From assembly GCA_002389385.1 (NCBI GenBank), contig DGOK01000058.1:1-45601 (forward strand): 45,601 nucleotides of DNA, in the 5' to 3' direction. Shown here one piece after another: positions 16,966-25,934 of the stretch; within the stretch, counting starts at the first letter, position 1; each line of letters begins with the position of its first letter. Under the pieces are notes generated by a model. That model was not told where the DNA came from and ran no database searches. It saw only the letters and a program-made list of their open reading frames with translations. A program made the translations under genes and the position numbers. The DNA is from Rhodospirillaceae bacterium UBA4468 (GTDB taxonomy: Bacteria > Pseudomonadota > Alphaproteobacteria > Rhodospirillales > Casp-alpha2).

Positions 16966-18246
16966 TTACGCAACGGAAAATCCTTCTCCAGACAAAGGAA
17001 TTTTAGGGGAAAATTGCACACAAATCTCTTTATTTTCAATGCACCCAGGTCTCACAAGCGTGTATCCCTTATCTGACTTGATAATAGGGAAGCTTAGGCG
17101 AGCACAGTCAGGGATGGCTTGAAACCACAAAGGGCGCTCAACATGGCTTACTTTTGCTGCTATTTTCGGCGACCATGGCAATACAGCGTCCATCGCCTTT
17201 AGGTTTTCTGATCTAATTAAGAAGCGCTGGTCCCAGAGTAATGATCTCTTATCAAGCAGCATCTCTGACGGCAGGTTACGTGCCTCCCGGCAAACAAGGA
17301 TCTCGTCATCATTCATTACGAAGCGAACGCCACCAAGCGTTGCCCCCTTACCCATGCTGATACGTTTATCCAGCCGTTCAATAGAAGAGATCGATGGTGG
17401 GTAAACATTTCCCCCGACCACGATCACTGCTTTGCTGAGAATACGCAGCCGGATTTCAGGATTTACCTGCCGCACACACGTCACACTAAGTCGAAGATAC
17501 CCTTCGGGGCGTAAATCAGCATAACGTGCGAGCCAATGAGATACCTGTGCTTCGAGAGCATGTCTGGCGCGCCTGAATCTTTCTGCACCCCGCATCATAC
17601 CTATGATGTCAGTTGAATTTTCTGCGAGCTCTTCACGAACTTTTACACGTCCGTACTTTGTGTCGATATTCGATGGATCTTCAATCCAAGGCACATCTTC
17701 ACGCTCAGTGGTCACCACCAGTCGCTCTTTTGGAAACGCCAGCAGCGGTCGAATGATCCGACATGAGGACAGCATGCGAACAGTCGCCATCGCCGCCAAT
17801 CCGTCCGGGCCACTCCCATGCTTTACTCGCATAATGAATGTCTCGGCCTGATCATTCGCATGATGACCAATCAACAGATGCAGCACATCATTATCATGAC
17901 ACCATACATCCATCAGACCATATCTGGCGGCTCGAGCTTCTGCCTGTACCGCCGAAGTCGGCTTATGCCCTACCCACGGCAAAACAACCGATGGGATACC
18001 CAGCTTTGATAACCGTTCTTTTGTTAAGCGCGCTTCACCAGCAGATGCATCCCGCAGACCATGATCGACAATCAACGCCGTAACGCTGCCACCAATGGTT
18101 TTCGTCCAGCGATGACTTAGGAACGCCAGCGCCATGCTGTCGGCACCACCAGAAACAGCAATAGCCAGATGGGGCTTGCTTTCAAAAGGTTCTACCGCCT
18201 GCATCGCAGTGGCGAATTCATTTTTATTGATAGGTAACGCTAACAT
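16966..18246 (-). CDS. tilS: tRNA(Ile)-lysidine synthase
   Basis: ATP-dependent ligase that attaches lysine to C34 of the minor tRNA(Ile)(CAU), changing both codon reading and charging. It has 426 residues. The N-type ATP pyrophosphatase P-loop is AVSGGADSMALAFL near residue 30, followed by IVDHGLRDASAGEA and GHHANDQAETFIMR. The WIEDPSN signature, typical of TilS, lies near 193. The C-terminal substrate-binding domain is more diverged than in E. coli. It lies between cpoB (30 bases upstream) and ftsH, the usual tol-pal-cpoB-tilS-ftsH order. Confidence 0.93.
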   Translation of the reverse strand: MLALPINKNEFATAMQAVEPFESKPHLAIAVSGGADSMALAFLSHRWTKTIGGSVTALIVDHGLRDASAGEARLTKERLSKLGIPSVVLPWVGHKPTSAVQAEARAARYGLMDVWCHDNDVLHLLIGHHANDQAETFIMRVKHGSGPDGLAAMATVRMLSSCRIIRPLLAFPKERLVVTTEREDVPWIEDPSNIDTKYGRVKVREELAENSTDIIGMMRGAERFRRARHALEAQVSHWLARYADLRPEGYLRLSVTCVRQVNPEIRLRILSKAVIVVGGNVYPPSISSIERLDKRISMGKGATLGGVRFVMNDDEILVCREARNLPSEMLLDKRSLLWDQRFLIRSENLKAMDAVLPWSPKIAAKVSHVERPLWFQAIPDCARLSFPIIKSDKGYTLVRPGCIENKEICVQFSPKIPLSGEGFSVA

Positions 18247-18276
18247 GAGGAATTTAGCGCATCAGCAACGGCATAA

Positions 18277-19389
18277 TTACACGCAGCCGTTCTTTTGCCA
18301 TTCCCGTTGCAATGTACTTTTCAGACCCGCTGGGGCATCAGGATAATCACCACGTAATTTCTGAAAAGCAGCACATGCTTCGCTTTTCTTCTCCAAACTC
18401 GCCAATGACATACCAAGTTTCAGTAAAGCATCCAGCGCTTTTGGTCCTTGTGGGTCCGTTTGATAGCCTTCAAGGAAAGTTTCTGCGGCTTCCACGAATG
18501 AACCTCGGACATAATACGTCTCACCTAGCCAGTAACGCGCATTGCTGGCGAGTGGATCATCGTTGTGCTGTTCAATAAACTGACGCAATGCCGACGATGC
18601 CATGTCGTACTTGCCTTGGCGTAATAGACCAAACGCACTCATGTATTTTTCGCGGGGGGTGCCGTTTGGTAAAGCTGCCGTCTGCGTTGGCGCTGCGACG
18701 GTCGTCTGCTGAGTAGGCGCAACGTTCACACTAGCCGGCGACGGTGATGCAAGTGGCTGAGGTGCTGGTGCTGGCTCTCCAGTCAATTGTGCGAGCAATT
18801 CATCGGCTTCACTTTGCGGCGCCGGGATAGCTGTCGGGCTGCCAACGTCTGATGAGTTGAGCGTCCCCAAAACTTGCGAACCGTCTGGTAAATTATTGTT
18901 GGATGCTGGAATCGCATTATTCTGTGGTGTCAGCGTGCCTTGCGCAGTTAGTGGCGTCTGCATCGCAGCGCCCGCATCGGCCATTGGCTTTTTTATACCG
19001 CCAGATGTTGAACCATGCTCGAGCTGGCTCAGCCTAAAATCAACATCAGCAGACATTTTCTCTAGCTGCGCAGTGACCTGGTTCATTTGGAATGACATTT
19101 CCTCAATGCGGCCTGTGACATTGCGAAGGTCATTCTCTAGTTGAGACATACTAATACTCAGACGCGCGTAAGCAGGTTCACCAGAACCAGCATCAACACC
19201 CGTCGCACTAGCGCTAGTCGAACCACCACCGCGTGCAATTTGCACATTCAATGTCCGAATATCACGTTCTAGACGTTCAATTCGATCCATCAATGCACTG
19301 GCATCAAGACTTTGTGCCAAAGCTGGCAAAGATGAAACTAGCATAGCAGCGCTCAACACGCCGCTTATCCAAACGCTACGCAAAGTCAT
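18277..19389 (-). CDS. cpoB: Cell division coordinator CpoB / YbgF
   Basis: Periplasmic partner of the Tol system that couples outer-membrane constriction to septal peptidoglycan synthesis. It has 370 residues. Signal peptide about 1-27 (cleavage near LPALAQS), an N-terminal coiled coil at about 30-60 and 75-125 (trimerisation), a long Ser/Pro/Gln linker, and TPR repeats in the last 120 residues (SAFGLLRQGKYDMASSALRQ, ARYWLGETYYVRGSFVEAAE). The linker makes it longer than E. coli CpoB (about 260). The frame opens with GTG at 19410, but ATG 19389 is preceded by GGAGAGA at good spacing. It follows pal with a hairpin between. Confidence 0.92.
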   Translation of the reverse strand: MTLRSVWISGVLSAAMLVSSLPALAQSLDASALMDRIERLERDIRTLNVQIARGGGSTSASATGVDAGSGEPAYARLSISMSQLENDLRNVTGRIEEMSFQMNQVTAQLEKMSADVDFRLSQLEHGSTSGGIKKPMADAGAAMQTPLTAQGTLTPQNNAIPASNNNLPDGSQVLGTLNSSDVGSPTAIPAPQSEADELLAQLTGEPAPAPQPLASPSPASVNVAPTQQTTVAAPTQTAALPNGTPREKYMSAFGLLRQGKYDMASSALRQFIEQHNDDPLASNARYWLGETYYVRGSFVEAAETFLEGYQTDPQGPKALDALLKLGMSLASLEKKSEACAAFQKLRGDYPDAPAGLKSTLQREWQKNGCV

Positions 19390-19483
19390 TATTCTCTCCA
19401 GTTTTCCCACCTAACAATGAATACAGCATTCTGACGAACACTGCCTTTCCACTCAAGATGACAATCATATTAGGCAAAATTAA

Positions 19484-19522
19484 GGCGCTTGCCTATCCGG
19501 TTCACACCGTTAAGCAAGCGCC
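19484..19522 (-). terminator. Intercistronic hairpin between pal and cpoB
   Basis: Nine-base perfect arms GGCGCTTGC (19484-19492) and GCAAGCGCC (19514-19522), with an inner CGGT/ACCG stem. On the minus strand it is followed by TTAATTTTG, a moderate T tract. It fits a leaky attenuator or RNA-processing hairpin that would keep pal mRNA more abundant than cpoB mRNA. Confidence 0.5.
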
Positions 19523-19547
19523 ATAAATTTTCGCCAGTCCCGGAGGA

Positions 19548-20069
19548 TTAGCTACCGGACGTATCAACCACAGTTACAGAACGGCGATTTTGCGCCCATG
19601 CTGCTTCGTTGTGGCCGAGAGCGGCTGGGCGCTCTTTACCGTATGAAAGTGTTTTGACGCGTGATGGGTTAACACCCAATGCGACCAAGTAATCTTTTGC
19701 AGCGTTAGCACGACGTTCACCGAGGGCGAGGTTGTACTCACGTGTGCCGCGCTCATCAGCGTGACCTTCGAGAACGACACGGATGCCGCCAAATCTCTTA
19801 ATCCAGGCTGCCTGCTTTTCAAGAGCAGCACGGGCCTGAGCACTTAGCTCTGAGCTATTGAGGGCAAAGAATACACGGTCGCCAACGTTAACAACCAGGT
19901 CTTCTTGTGAACCATTTGGAATAGTGACTTTGGCCATTGGAGCCGCATTCGAACCAGATATCGTCGATGCACCGCCAGAGGACTGAGTATTGCCACTCGA
20001 TTCTGGCGCTGTTTCACAAGCTGCAACCAATGCAACCGCTGCCAGGACACTTAAAAACTTAAAACGCAT
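19548..20069 (-). CDS. pal: Peptidoglycan-associated lipoprotein Pal
   Basis: Outer-membrane lipoprotein that binds meso-diaminopimelate of peptidoglycan and TolB. It has 173 residues. The lipobox ALVAACET places the acylated Cys at about residue 18. A Ser/Gly-rich linker runs to about 50 and the OmpA-like domain covers 60-170, with the binding motif EGHADERGTREYNLALGERR and a late NRRSVTV. The ribosome site AGGAATAC is weak to moderate. A 22-bp imperfect palindrome lies in its 199-base upstream gap, so a dedicated promoter is likely in addition to read-through from tolB. Confidence 0.96.
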   Translation of the reverse strand: MRFKFLSVLAAVALVAACETAPESSGNTQSSGGASTISGSNAAPMAKVTIPNGSQEDLVVNVGDRVFFALNSSELSAQARAALEKQAAWIKRFGGIRVVLEGHADERGTREYNLALGERRANAAKDYLVALGVNPSRVKTLSYGKERPAALGHNEAAWAQNRRSVTVVDTSGS

Positions 20070-20135
20070 AGGAATACTCCTTAACGGGTGATAATTTAAT
20101 ATCTCAATCGCCGACTATCCGGCATAAACTATGGT

Positions 20136-20157
20136 TGGTGTAATTCAATTCACACCA
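20136..20157. promoter_or_regulatory. Palindrome upstream of pal
   Basis: TGGTGT - AATTCAATTC - ACACCA: perfect six-base outer arms, with a nearly symmetrical AATTCAATTC core. It sits 67 bases upstream of the pal start in the tolB-pal gap. It could be an operator near a pal promoter; no known consensus is recognised. Confidence 0.4.
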
Positions 20158-20268
20158 GTTCTGGATATCTTTAACGACTGACACGCTTGATTCCAAGCCC
20201 TTTTTTAGAAAATTCCTCCCTGTGGATGAATTGTGCACGTACTTGTTTTCGCATTGCAGCACAACTAA

Positions 20269-21597
20269 TCAAGGGATCAACGGTGACCAGGCAGGGTCTG
20301 AAGCCCCCACAGGCGTAATAATCTCACGTTCATTGTAGCCTGTTAAATCAATAGAATAGAGGCGTGGATCGCTTACATTCTCGCCACGTTTCGACTGTCG
20401 GTAGAACATTAACACGCGCCCGTTCGGGGACCACGTCGGCGATTCTACCAGATAATCCTGCGCCAGTAACCGTTCGCCGGTTCCATCTGGCCGCATCACA
20501 CCAATGTAGAATGTCCCACGTGAAATTTTTGTGAATGCAATCAGATCGCCACGTGGTGACCAAACAGGTGTAGCGTAACTGCCCTTACCGAAACTGATGC
20601 GCCGCACGTTACGTCCATCACCATCCATGACATATAGCTGCTGTGAGCCGCCGCGATCAGAGTTAAAGACGACTTGATTAGCATCCGGTGAGAAACTTGG
20701 AGATGTATCAATGGCACCAGACCGTGTCAACTGACGGGCCTGACGCGTTCGCAGATCCATCACGTGAATGTCAGTTTTGCCGTTCTCAGACATACTCATG
20801 ATGACGCTTTGCCCATCCGGCGAAAAGCGCGGCGCAAAAGTCATACCCGGGAAGTCACCCAATAATTCCTGACGGCCTGTATCAATGTTGAATATATAAA
20901 CACGCGGCGTATTGCCCCTGTAACTTAGATACGTGATCTCTTGAAGAGTTGGTGAAAACCGTGGGGTGAGAACAAGCTCTGATCCATCCGTTAAGAACCT
21001 GTGGTTCTCGCCGTCCTGGTCCATAATCGCCAGACGCTTTACGCGGCGGAGTTCTGGTCCACTTTCAGCGATATAGACAATCCGCGTATCGAAATATCCA
21101 TCTTCGCCTGTGATTCTTTTGTAGATAGCATCGGCAATGATGTGCGCAACACGACGCCAATTGTCAGGCACCGTGAAGTATGCGAGCCCAACCATCTGCT
21201 GTTCGGCAAAAACATCCCAAAGCCTAAATTTAACACGCAAACGTCCATCAGCAACTAACTGTATGCGCCCCTGCACCAAAGCTTGAGCATTGATTATCCG
21301 CCAATCACCAAACCTCGGTAGCGTATTTAATGACGCATCCGTTTGAATAAAGGCCCGTTTATCAATCGGCTTAAATAATCCGGAGCGCTGCAAGTCAGCT
21401 GCGATCACGCCTGCCATTTCACGGCCAATTTGTGAGTCCGATGCTCCTCTCCCAAAAAAGTCAGCAACAGCAATTGGCAAAGGTTCAGCTTTACCTTGTG
21501 TGATATCAACTCGAAGTTCGGCATTCGCAAATCCGATAGTTGTCACCATCAGTGCTATGGCAATAGCGAGGGTTCGCATTGTGGCTCGAATTAGCAT
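20269..21597 (-). CDS. tolB: Tol-Pal system protein TolB
   Basis: Periplasmic beta-propeller protein linking TolA and Pal. It has 442 residues. Signal peptide about 1-26, an N-terminal alpha/beta domain at about 30-160 (DFFGRGASDSQIGREMAGVI), then a six-bladed propeller of WD40-like PD40 repeats, recognisable by repeated PRFSPDGQSVIMS, PSFSPDANQVVFNSDRGG, PVWSPRGDLIAFT and PTWSPNGRVLMFY. Length and domain order are normal for the family. It begins nine bases after tolA and is part of the tolQRAB operon. Confidence 0.96.
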   Translation of the reverse strand: MLIRATMRTLAIAIALMVTTIGFANAELRVDITQGKAEPLPIAVADFFGRGASDSQIGREMAGVIAADLQRSGLFKPIDKRAFIQTDASLNTLPRFGDWRIINAQALVQGRIQLVADGRLRVKFRLWDVFAEQQMVGLAYFTVPDNWRRVAHIIADAIYKRITGEDGYFDTRIVYIAESGPELRRVKRLAIMDQDGENHRFLTDGSELVLTPRFSPTLQEITYLSYRGNTPRVYIFNIDTGRQELLGDFPGMTFAPRFSPDGQSVIMSMSENGKTDIHVMDLRTRQARQLTRSGAIDTSPSFSPDANQVVFNSDRGGSQQLYVMDGDGRNVRRISFGKGSYATPVWSPRGDLIAFTKISRGTFYIGVMRPDGTGERLLAQDYLVESPTWSPNGRVLMFYRQSKRGENVSDPRLYSIDLTGYNEREIITPVGASDPAWSPLIP

Positions 21598-21606
21598 AAG
21601 GGCTCC

Positions 21607-22542
21607 TTACAGCAGCTCTTTTGGATCAAAGTTGATAACGATCTGTCGCCAGAATTGGTACTTATTTGGCGGTAGTTTGATGGGATTGCAACGTGGATTC
21701 AATACAGCGCGTTTCGCAGCATCCGCTGCTGACTGATAAAATGGCTCACTAAAATAGCGCGCTTGGTCTTCGATTGAGGCTGACTGTACTGTTCCATCGG
21801 GATTCATTTGCATACGAATGACAACAGCCAGGCTCGCCGCACCTTTAGATCCCGGGTTTATATTCCAACATGGCGTCACCTGTTTAATCACCTGGCGCTG
21901 CATTGCATCACGCTCAGTCATCGTAACAGCCTTGGTTGGATCTGAATTCGGGGCCGATGATTTTGTCTTCAGCGCATTGCGCATCTGTGCCGCAAAATCG
22001 AGCTTTGGTTCTTCCTTGGCCTCAGCTTTCTGGGTCTCCTTGATTTCCTCAAGCGTCTTTAAGAGTGACGCAACCTCAAATTGCTCAGGTGGCTTTGGAT
22101 TCTTTGGCAATGCTGCTTTCGCTGCCGCAGGTTTTGGCGGCTCCGGCTTTGGTTCTAGTTTTGGCGCAGGCTCTACCTTAACTTCTGGCTCGGGCTCGGG
22201 TTCCGGCGCAGGTTCAGGTTCTTTCTTTGGCTCGGGCTCTGGCTCTGGCGGCAACGTAGCAATCTCTGGCTTGGGTGCTGGTGGCGGCGGTGGCGCAGGT
22301 TCAGGCTTCTTCTCAACAACCGGTTCTGGTTTTGGCGGCGTTGGCTCTGGCTTCTTTTCAGGCTCAGGTTCTGGCTCAGGTACCGGGGCGGGTAGATTCC
22401 GAACTTCATTGATCTCAACAAGTTCAACAAATACAGGCGCTTCTTCAAACACTTCTGGTGGGCTTAAAAGCGGCAAACCGAGGACGCTCGCCGCGAGGAC
22501 CGCGACGTGAAAGACGACTGAAAAGGTAAATCCGTATTTCAT
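21607..22542 (-). CDS. tolA: Tol-Pal system protein TolA
   Basis: Inner-membrane protein that spans the periplasm and transmits the TolQR motor force to TolB/Pal. It has 311 residues. One membrane helix near the N-terminus (about 5-25), then an unusually Pro/Glu/Lys-rich domain (about 45-145) of PEPEPEP-type repeats instead of the Ala-rich helix of E. coli TolA. A short helical stretch follows, and a C-terminal TolA/TonB-like domain (about 215-311, including CWNINPGSKGAASLAVVIRM). The repeat-rich part produces long open frames on the opposite strand that are not genes. Confidence 0.93.
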   Translation of the reverse strand: MKYGFTFSVVFHVAVLAASVLGLPLLSPPEVFEEAPVFVELVEINEVRNLPAPVPEPEPEPEKKPEPTPPKPEPVVEKKPEPAPPPPPAPKPEIATLPPEPEPEPKKEPEPAPEPEPEPEVKVEPAPKLEPKPEPPKPAAAKAALPKNPKPPEQFEVASLLKTLEEIKETQKAEAKEEPKLDFAAQMRNALKTKSSAPNSDPTKAVTMTERDAMQRQVIKQVTPCWNINPGSKGAASLAVVIRMQMNPDGTVQSASIEDQARYFSEPFYQSAADAAKRAVLNPRCNPIKLPPNKYQFWRQIVINFDPKELL

Positions 22543-22566
22543 ATAAAGCTGTATATCGCTGCCAGT

Positions 22567-23061
22567 TTAAGGATTAGTTTTTGGCTTGGTCGACGAAGAC
22601 TTCTTCGTCTCTTTTTTCGGGCTGCCACCACTACGCGTTATCATTGCAACCCGCCGATAACCTGCCTTGTTAATTGTGCCCATGACTTCCATCACGCGGC
22701 CATAATTGATCCCCGCATCACCACGTACAAAAATTCGAAGATCAAAATTCTGCCCCGTGATCGCCTGCAAACGTGGCACCAATGTTTCCAGTGGCACCTG
22801 GGTATCTTGCAAATAAATCTCGCCAGTCTCGGTGATTGAAATCGCCAACGGTTCATCATCGCCCGCAACAGTACCCGCCTTAGTATCAGGCAAGTTCACT
22901 TCAACACCAACCGTCAACAAAGGCGCCGTCACCATAAAGATGATCAAGAGCACGAGCATAACATCAACAAACGGAGTCACGTTAATCTCACTCATCGGGT
23001 TATGTTTTTTACGGGAGAAACGTCCCCCGCCTCGCCCTGCTTGTTGAACTGATACAGCCAT
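22567..23061 (-). CDS. tolR: Tol-Pal system protein TolR (ExbD family)
   Basis: Inner-membrane component of the proton-driven TolQR motor, 164 residues. The single membrane helix (about 25-48) holds the family motif INVTPFVDVMLVLLIIFMV with the proton-carrying Asp. The periplasmic domain follows (about 60-145). The C-terminal tail is Lys/Ser-rich (KKETKKSSSTK), slightly longer than usual. It begins nine bases after tolQ and precedes tolA by 24. Confidence 0.96.
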   Translation of the reverse strand: MAVSVQQAGRGGGRFSRKKHNPMSEINVTPFVDVMLVLLIIFMVTAPLLTVGVEVNLPDTKAGTVAGDDEPLAISITETGEIYLQDTQVPLETLVPRLQAITGQNFDLRIFVRGDAGINYGRVMEVMGTINKAGYRRVAMITRSGGSPKKETKKSSSTKPKTNP

Positions 23062-23070
23062 CGTGACCTC

Positions 23071-23787
23071 CTAGGTGTCCATTTCACGAGAAAGGATTGC
23101 GGCAAATTCACCAGCAAAGCTATCAAGCCTGCCAGTATATCGATCGAGATCACGATTGAGTTTGTTAAACGCAACAACGGCCGGAATGGCTGCCAGCAGA
23201 CCAAGTGCCGTCGCGAACAATGCTTCAGCAATACCAGGCGCCACAACGGCAAGACTTGAGTTCGATGAAATCGCGATCGATTGGAAGCTGTGCATGATCC
23301 CCCAAACAGTACCAAACAATCCGACGAACGGTGCTGTTGCACCCGTCGTTGCCAAGAACGTCATATACTTCTCAGCGCGATCCATTTCCCGGTTCACTGT
23401 AATTTGCATAACCCGTTCGATACGGTCAGCAAGGCCCACCTTAAAGTTTTCAGAGGTATTCCCAGACACGCGCCGCCATTCTCGCATCGCAGCAGCAAAT
23501 ACAGCTGACATCGGGTCGCGCGGATTACTGGAGACTTTATCGAAAAGGTCATCAAGAGACTTACCTGACCAAAATGCCTGTTCAAATTCGTCTGATCTTT
23601 TGTTCAAACGGCGTACTGTCAGCAATTTCTCAAAGATGATTGCCCAGCACCAGATTGATGCAAGAACAAGCATCACCATCACCGATTTAACGACAAGATC
23701 AGCACGCAGGAACATCGACATCATCGTGAACTGATCTGCGGTTAGTGATCCCGCCATGACAGCTGCATCAACCACTTGGTTTTCCAT
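23071..23787 (-). CDS. tolQ: Tol-Pal system protein TolQ (ExbB family)
   Basis: Inner-membrane stator protein of the Tol motor, 238 residues. Three membrane helices are visible: about 26-52 (LVVKSVMVMLVLASIWCWAI), about 142-165 and about 178-205. The conserved TolQ/ExbB segments ATTGATAPFVGLFGTVWG and APGIAEALFATALGLLAAIP are intact, including the channel-lining Thr/Glu region. One base separates its start from the ybgC stop, so the two are tightly linked. Confidence 0.96.
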   Translation of the reverse strand: MENQVVDAAVMAGSLTADQFTMMSMFLRADLVVKSVMVMLVLASIWCWAIIFEKLLTVRRLNKRSDEFEQAFWSGKSLDDLFDKVSSNPRDPMSAVFAAAMREWRRVSGNTSENFKVGLADRIERVMQITVNREMDRAEKYMTFLATTGATAPFVGLFGTVWGIMHSFQSIAISSNSSLAVVAPGIAEALFATALGLLAAIPAVVAFNKLNRDLDRYTGRLDSFAGEFAAILSREMDT

Positions 23788-23788
23788 A

Positions 23789-24235
23789 TTATTCTCCGCT
23801 CAACTTGGTGTGCACCTTGAATGAACCAAGGCGATCCTTAACAACGTTCGGCAACCTTTTGGGATTACCCGTATCAATATCCATGCAGGCCAACCGCACA
23901 TTCATCACAACAAGAATATTCCCATCACGAACAACATCCTGTGCCATGCGCAAACTAGCCCCACTGATTTCCGTCACCCGAGTTCGAACCTCAAGGGCGT
24001 CATCTAGCTTTGCGGGCTTGATGTAATCGGCATGACATTCTCGAACTGCAAATGCAACACGATCATCGCGCATCAATTCACCATTTTCGATACCTTGGCT
24101 CCGCAATAACTCAGTCCGTGCGCGCTCTGCAAACTTCAGATAATTAGCGTAATAAACGATCCCGCCCACATCGGTATCTTCGTAATAAACGCGTATGCTC
24201 ATGACATGATCTTCATTTTGCATGGTCTCAGTCAT
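23789..24235 (-). CDS. ybgC: Tol-Pal associated acyl-CoA thioesterase YbgC
   Basis: Cytosolic hot-dog thioesterase, 148 residues, first gene of the tol operon in most proteobacteria. The YbgC signature YYEDTDVGGIVYYANYLKF (catalytic Asp in EDTD) is at about 20, followed by AERARTELLRSQGI. Known homologues hydrolyse short-chain or hydroxybenzoyl acyl-CoA, and E. coli YbgC associates with phospholipid-synthesis proteins. The frame extends upstream to 24265 with several Met codons; ATG 24235 overlaps the ruvB stop by eight bases and gives the normal family length. Confidence 0.93.
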   Translation of the reverse strand: MTETMQNEDHVMSIRVYYEDTDVGGIVYYANYLKFAERARTELLRSQGIENGELMRDDRVAFAVRECHADYIKPAKLDDALEVRTRVTEISGASLRMAQDVVRDGNILVVMNVRLACMDIDTGNPKRLPNVVKDRLGSFKVHTKLSGE

Positions 24236-25286
24236 CGTCCGAAGCCTTCGCATCATCATCAGCAATCAATTCAAGCTGATTAAATGTGGATGGAGGTTTA
24301 AGTCCCAAATGCTTAAACCCATCTCCGGTCAGTGCGCGACCACGAGGGGTGCGCATCAACAAACCCTGCTGGATCAAATACGGCTCGATAACATCTTCAA
24401 TGGTATCGCGCTGCTCAGAAAGTGCCGCAGCCAGTGTTTCAACTCCGACGGGACCGCCACCATAATTATCCGAGATGCAACTAAGGTACCTGCGGTCCAT
24501 CGCATCCAAGCCGCGCTTGTCCACATCCAGACGATTAAGCGCGGCATCAGCACCTGGCGCATCAACAGGCGACAAGCCATCAACTGCAGCAAAGTCCCTA
24601 ACCCGGCGCAACAATCGGCCCGCAACCCGAGGCGTGCCACGTGCGCGTTTTGCGATCTCACGGGCGCCATCAGGGGTTAATTCCATACTTAACAATCCAG
24701 CCCCACGACTGATGATGCTCTGCAAATCATCAATCCCGTAAAACTCAAGGCGCATTGGAATGCCAAAGCGTTCTCGCAAAGGTGTCGTGATCAGACCCGA
24801 TCTCGTTGTCGCCCCCACGAGTGTAAATCTTGGGAGATCAATGCGGACTGAGCGTGCAGCAGGGCCCTCGCCGATAATCAGATCGAGCTGAAAATCTTCC
24901 ATAGCTGGATAAAGGATTTCCTCGACCGCTGGGCTGAGGCGATGAATTTCGTCAATAAACAAAACATCGCCTGCTTCCAGGTTCGTCAAAATTGCAGCAA
25001 GGTCACCCGCCTTGGCAATCACAGGCCCAGATGTCGCCCGAAAACCAACGCCCATTTCTTTTGCGACAATGGATGCCAGGGTTGTTTTACCCAATCCGGG
25101 TGGCCCGTAAAACAACACATGGTCCAAGGCTTCACCACGACTGATGGATGCCGCAACGAAGACCTTCAGGTTTCCCCGCACTTGCGGCTGGCCAACGAAA
25201 TCATCAAGTCTTTGTGGGCGAAGTGCAGCGTCCTGAGCATCCCCGGAAATCTGTTCAGCTTCGACGATGCGATCACCTTCAGCCAT
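24228..25286 (-). CDS. ruvB: Holliday junction DNA helicase RuvB
   Basis: AAA+ motor of the RuvABC branch-migration complex, 352 residues. Seen are the entry motif LRPQRLDDFVGQ, Walker A GPPGLGKTTLAS near 63, Walker B VLFIDEIHRL, sensor 1 LVGATTRSGL, and the C-terminal winged helix (GPVGVETLAAALSEQRDT, QGLLMRTPRGR). The tail ends in an Asp-rich stretch. It is directly adjacent to ruvA, with no bases between the ruvA stop and its start, so the two are coupled. The gene order ruvC-ruvA-ruvB-tol is common in alphaproteobacteria. Confidence 0.97.
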   Translation of the reverse strand: MAEGDRIVEAEQISGDAQDAALRPQRLDDFVGQPQVRGNLKVFVAASISRGEALDHVLFYGPPGLGKTTLASIVAKEMGVGFRATSGPVIAKAGDLAAILTNLEAGDVLFIDEIHRLSPAVEEILYPAMEDFQLDLIIGEGPAARSVRIDLPRFTLVGATTRSGLITTPLRERFGIPMRLEFYGIDDLQSIISRGAGLLSMELTPDGAREIAKRARGTPRVAGRLLRRVRDFAAVDGLSPVDAPGADAALNRLDVDKRGLDAMDRRYLSCISDNYGGGPVGVETLAAALSEQRDTIEDVIEPYLIQQGLLMRTPRGRALTGDGFKHLGLKPPSTFNQLELIADDDAKASDDD

Positions 25287-25934
25287 CTAACCTCGGCCTC
25301 CCATACGGGTATCGGACGGTGCTAGTTTTGTAAGTCCTGCTTTTATCAGCGCCCCGACGGTCGCGCCTTCACCAAGTTCAACTGATGCTTCGGTGACAAC
25401 GCCCAAGGCTTGCGACGGGCTATAGCCAAGATTAACCAGCGCTGAAACAGCATCTGAAATATCGCTTGGTGCGCCGACGGCACCACCAGATGCACGGCCC
25501 CCTATTTCAGCTTGAAGCGTTTGCCCCAATGCCAATGACCCAACCTTATCCTTTAGTTCAGAGATGATGCGGCTAGCCAACTTTGGCCCAACGCCAGGCG
25601 CACGTGTGATCGCCGTTTTATCACCTGAGATGATGGCTCGACTGACTTCATCCGGGCTCAAGACACCCTGCAATGCCAGGCCGACTTTGGCTCCAACCCC
25701 TTGAACCGTTGTCAAAAGCTTGAACCAATCCCGATCCAACGCATCAGCAAAGCCATAAAGATGTATGTGATCTTCACGAACGTTTGTCTCAATGAAAACC
25801 ATCGTCGCCTCGCCAACCACAAGATTGCCCAATGTGCGACCTGAGGCGAAGACAAGATAACCAACACCGTTCACATCAATGACGACCCAGCCATCCCCGA
25901 TCTCGTCAACAATCCCTTTAAGGCGCGCGATCAT
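25287..25934 (-). CDS. ruvA: Holliday junction DNA helicase subunit RuvA
   Basis: Tetrameric junction-binding protein that recruits RuvB. It has 215 residues. The N-terminal OB fold starts MIARLKGIVDEIGDGWVVID. Two helix-hairpin-helix motifs are visible (FKLLTTVQGVGAKVGLAL and ITRAPGVGPKLASRIISELK). The C-terminal RuvB-binding domain ends in AVSALVNLGYSPSQALGVV and a short tail. The start overlaps the ruvC stop by four bases (ATGT-type overlap), and its stop abuts ruvB. Confidence 0.96.
   Translation of the reverse strand: MIARLKGIVDEIGDGWVVIDVNGVGYLVFASGRTLGNLVVGEATMVFIETNVREDHIHLYGFADALDRDWFKLLTTVQGVGAKVGLALQGVLSPDEVSRAIISGDKTAITRAPGVGPKLASRIISELKDKVGSLALGQTLQAEIGGRASGGAVGAPSDISDAVSALVNLGYSPSQALGVVTEASVELGEGATVGALIKAGLTKLAPSDTRMGGRG

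Noticed and set aside
21818..22510. 230-residue open frame on the plus strand, Gly/Ser-rich
   Set aside because: It is the antisense of the Pro/Glu repeats of tolA; the low-complexity composition follows from the repeat codons.
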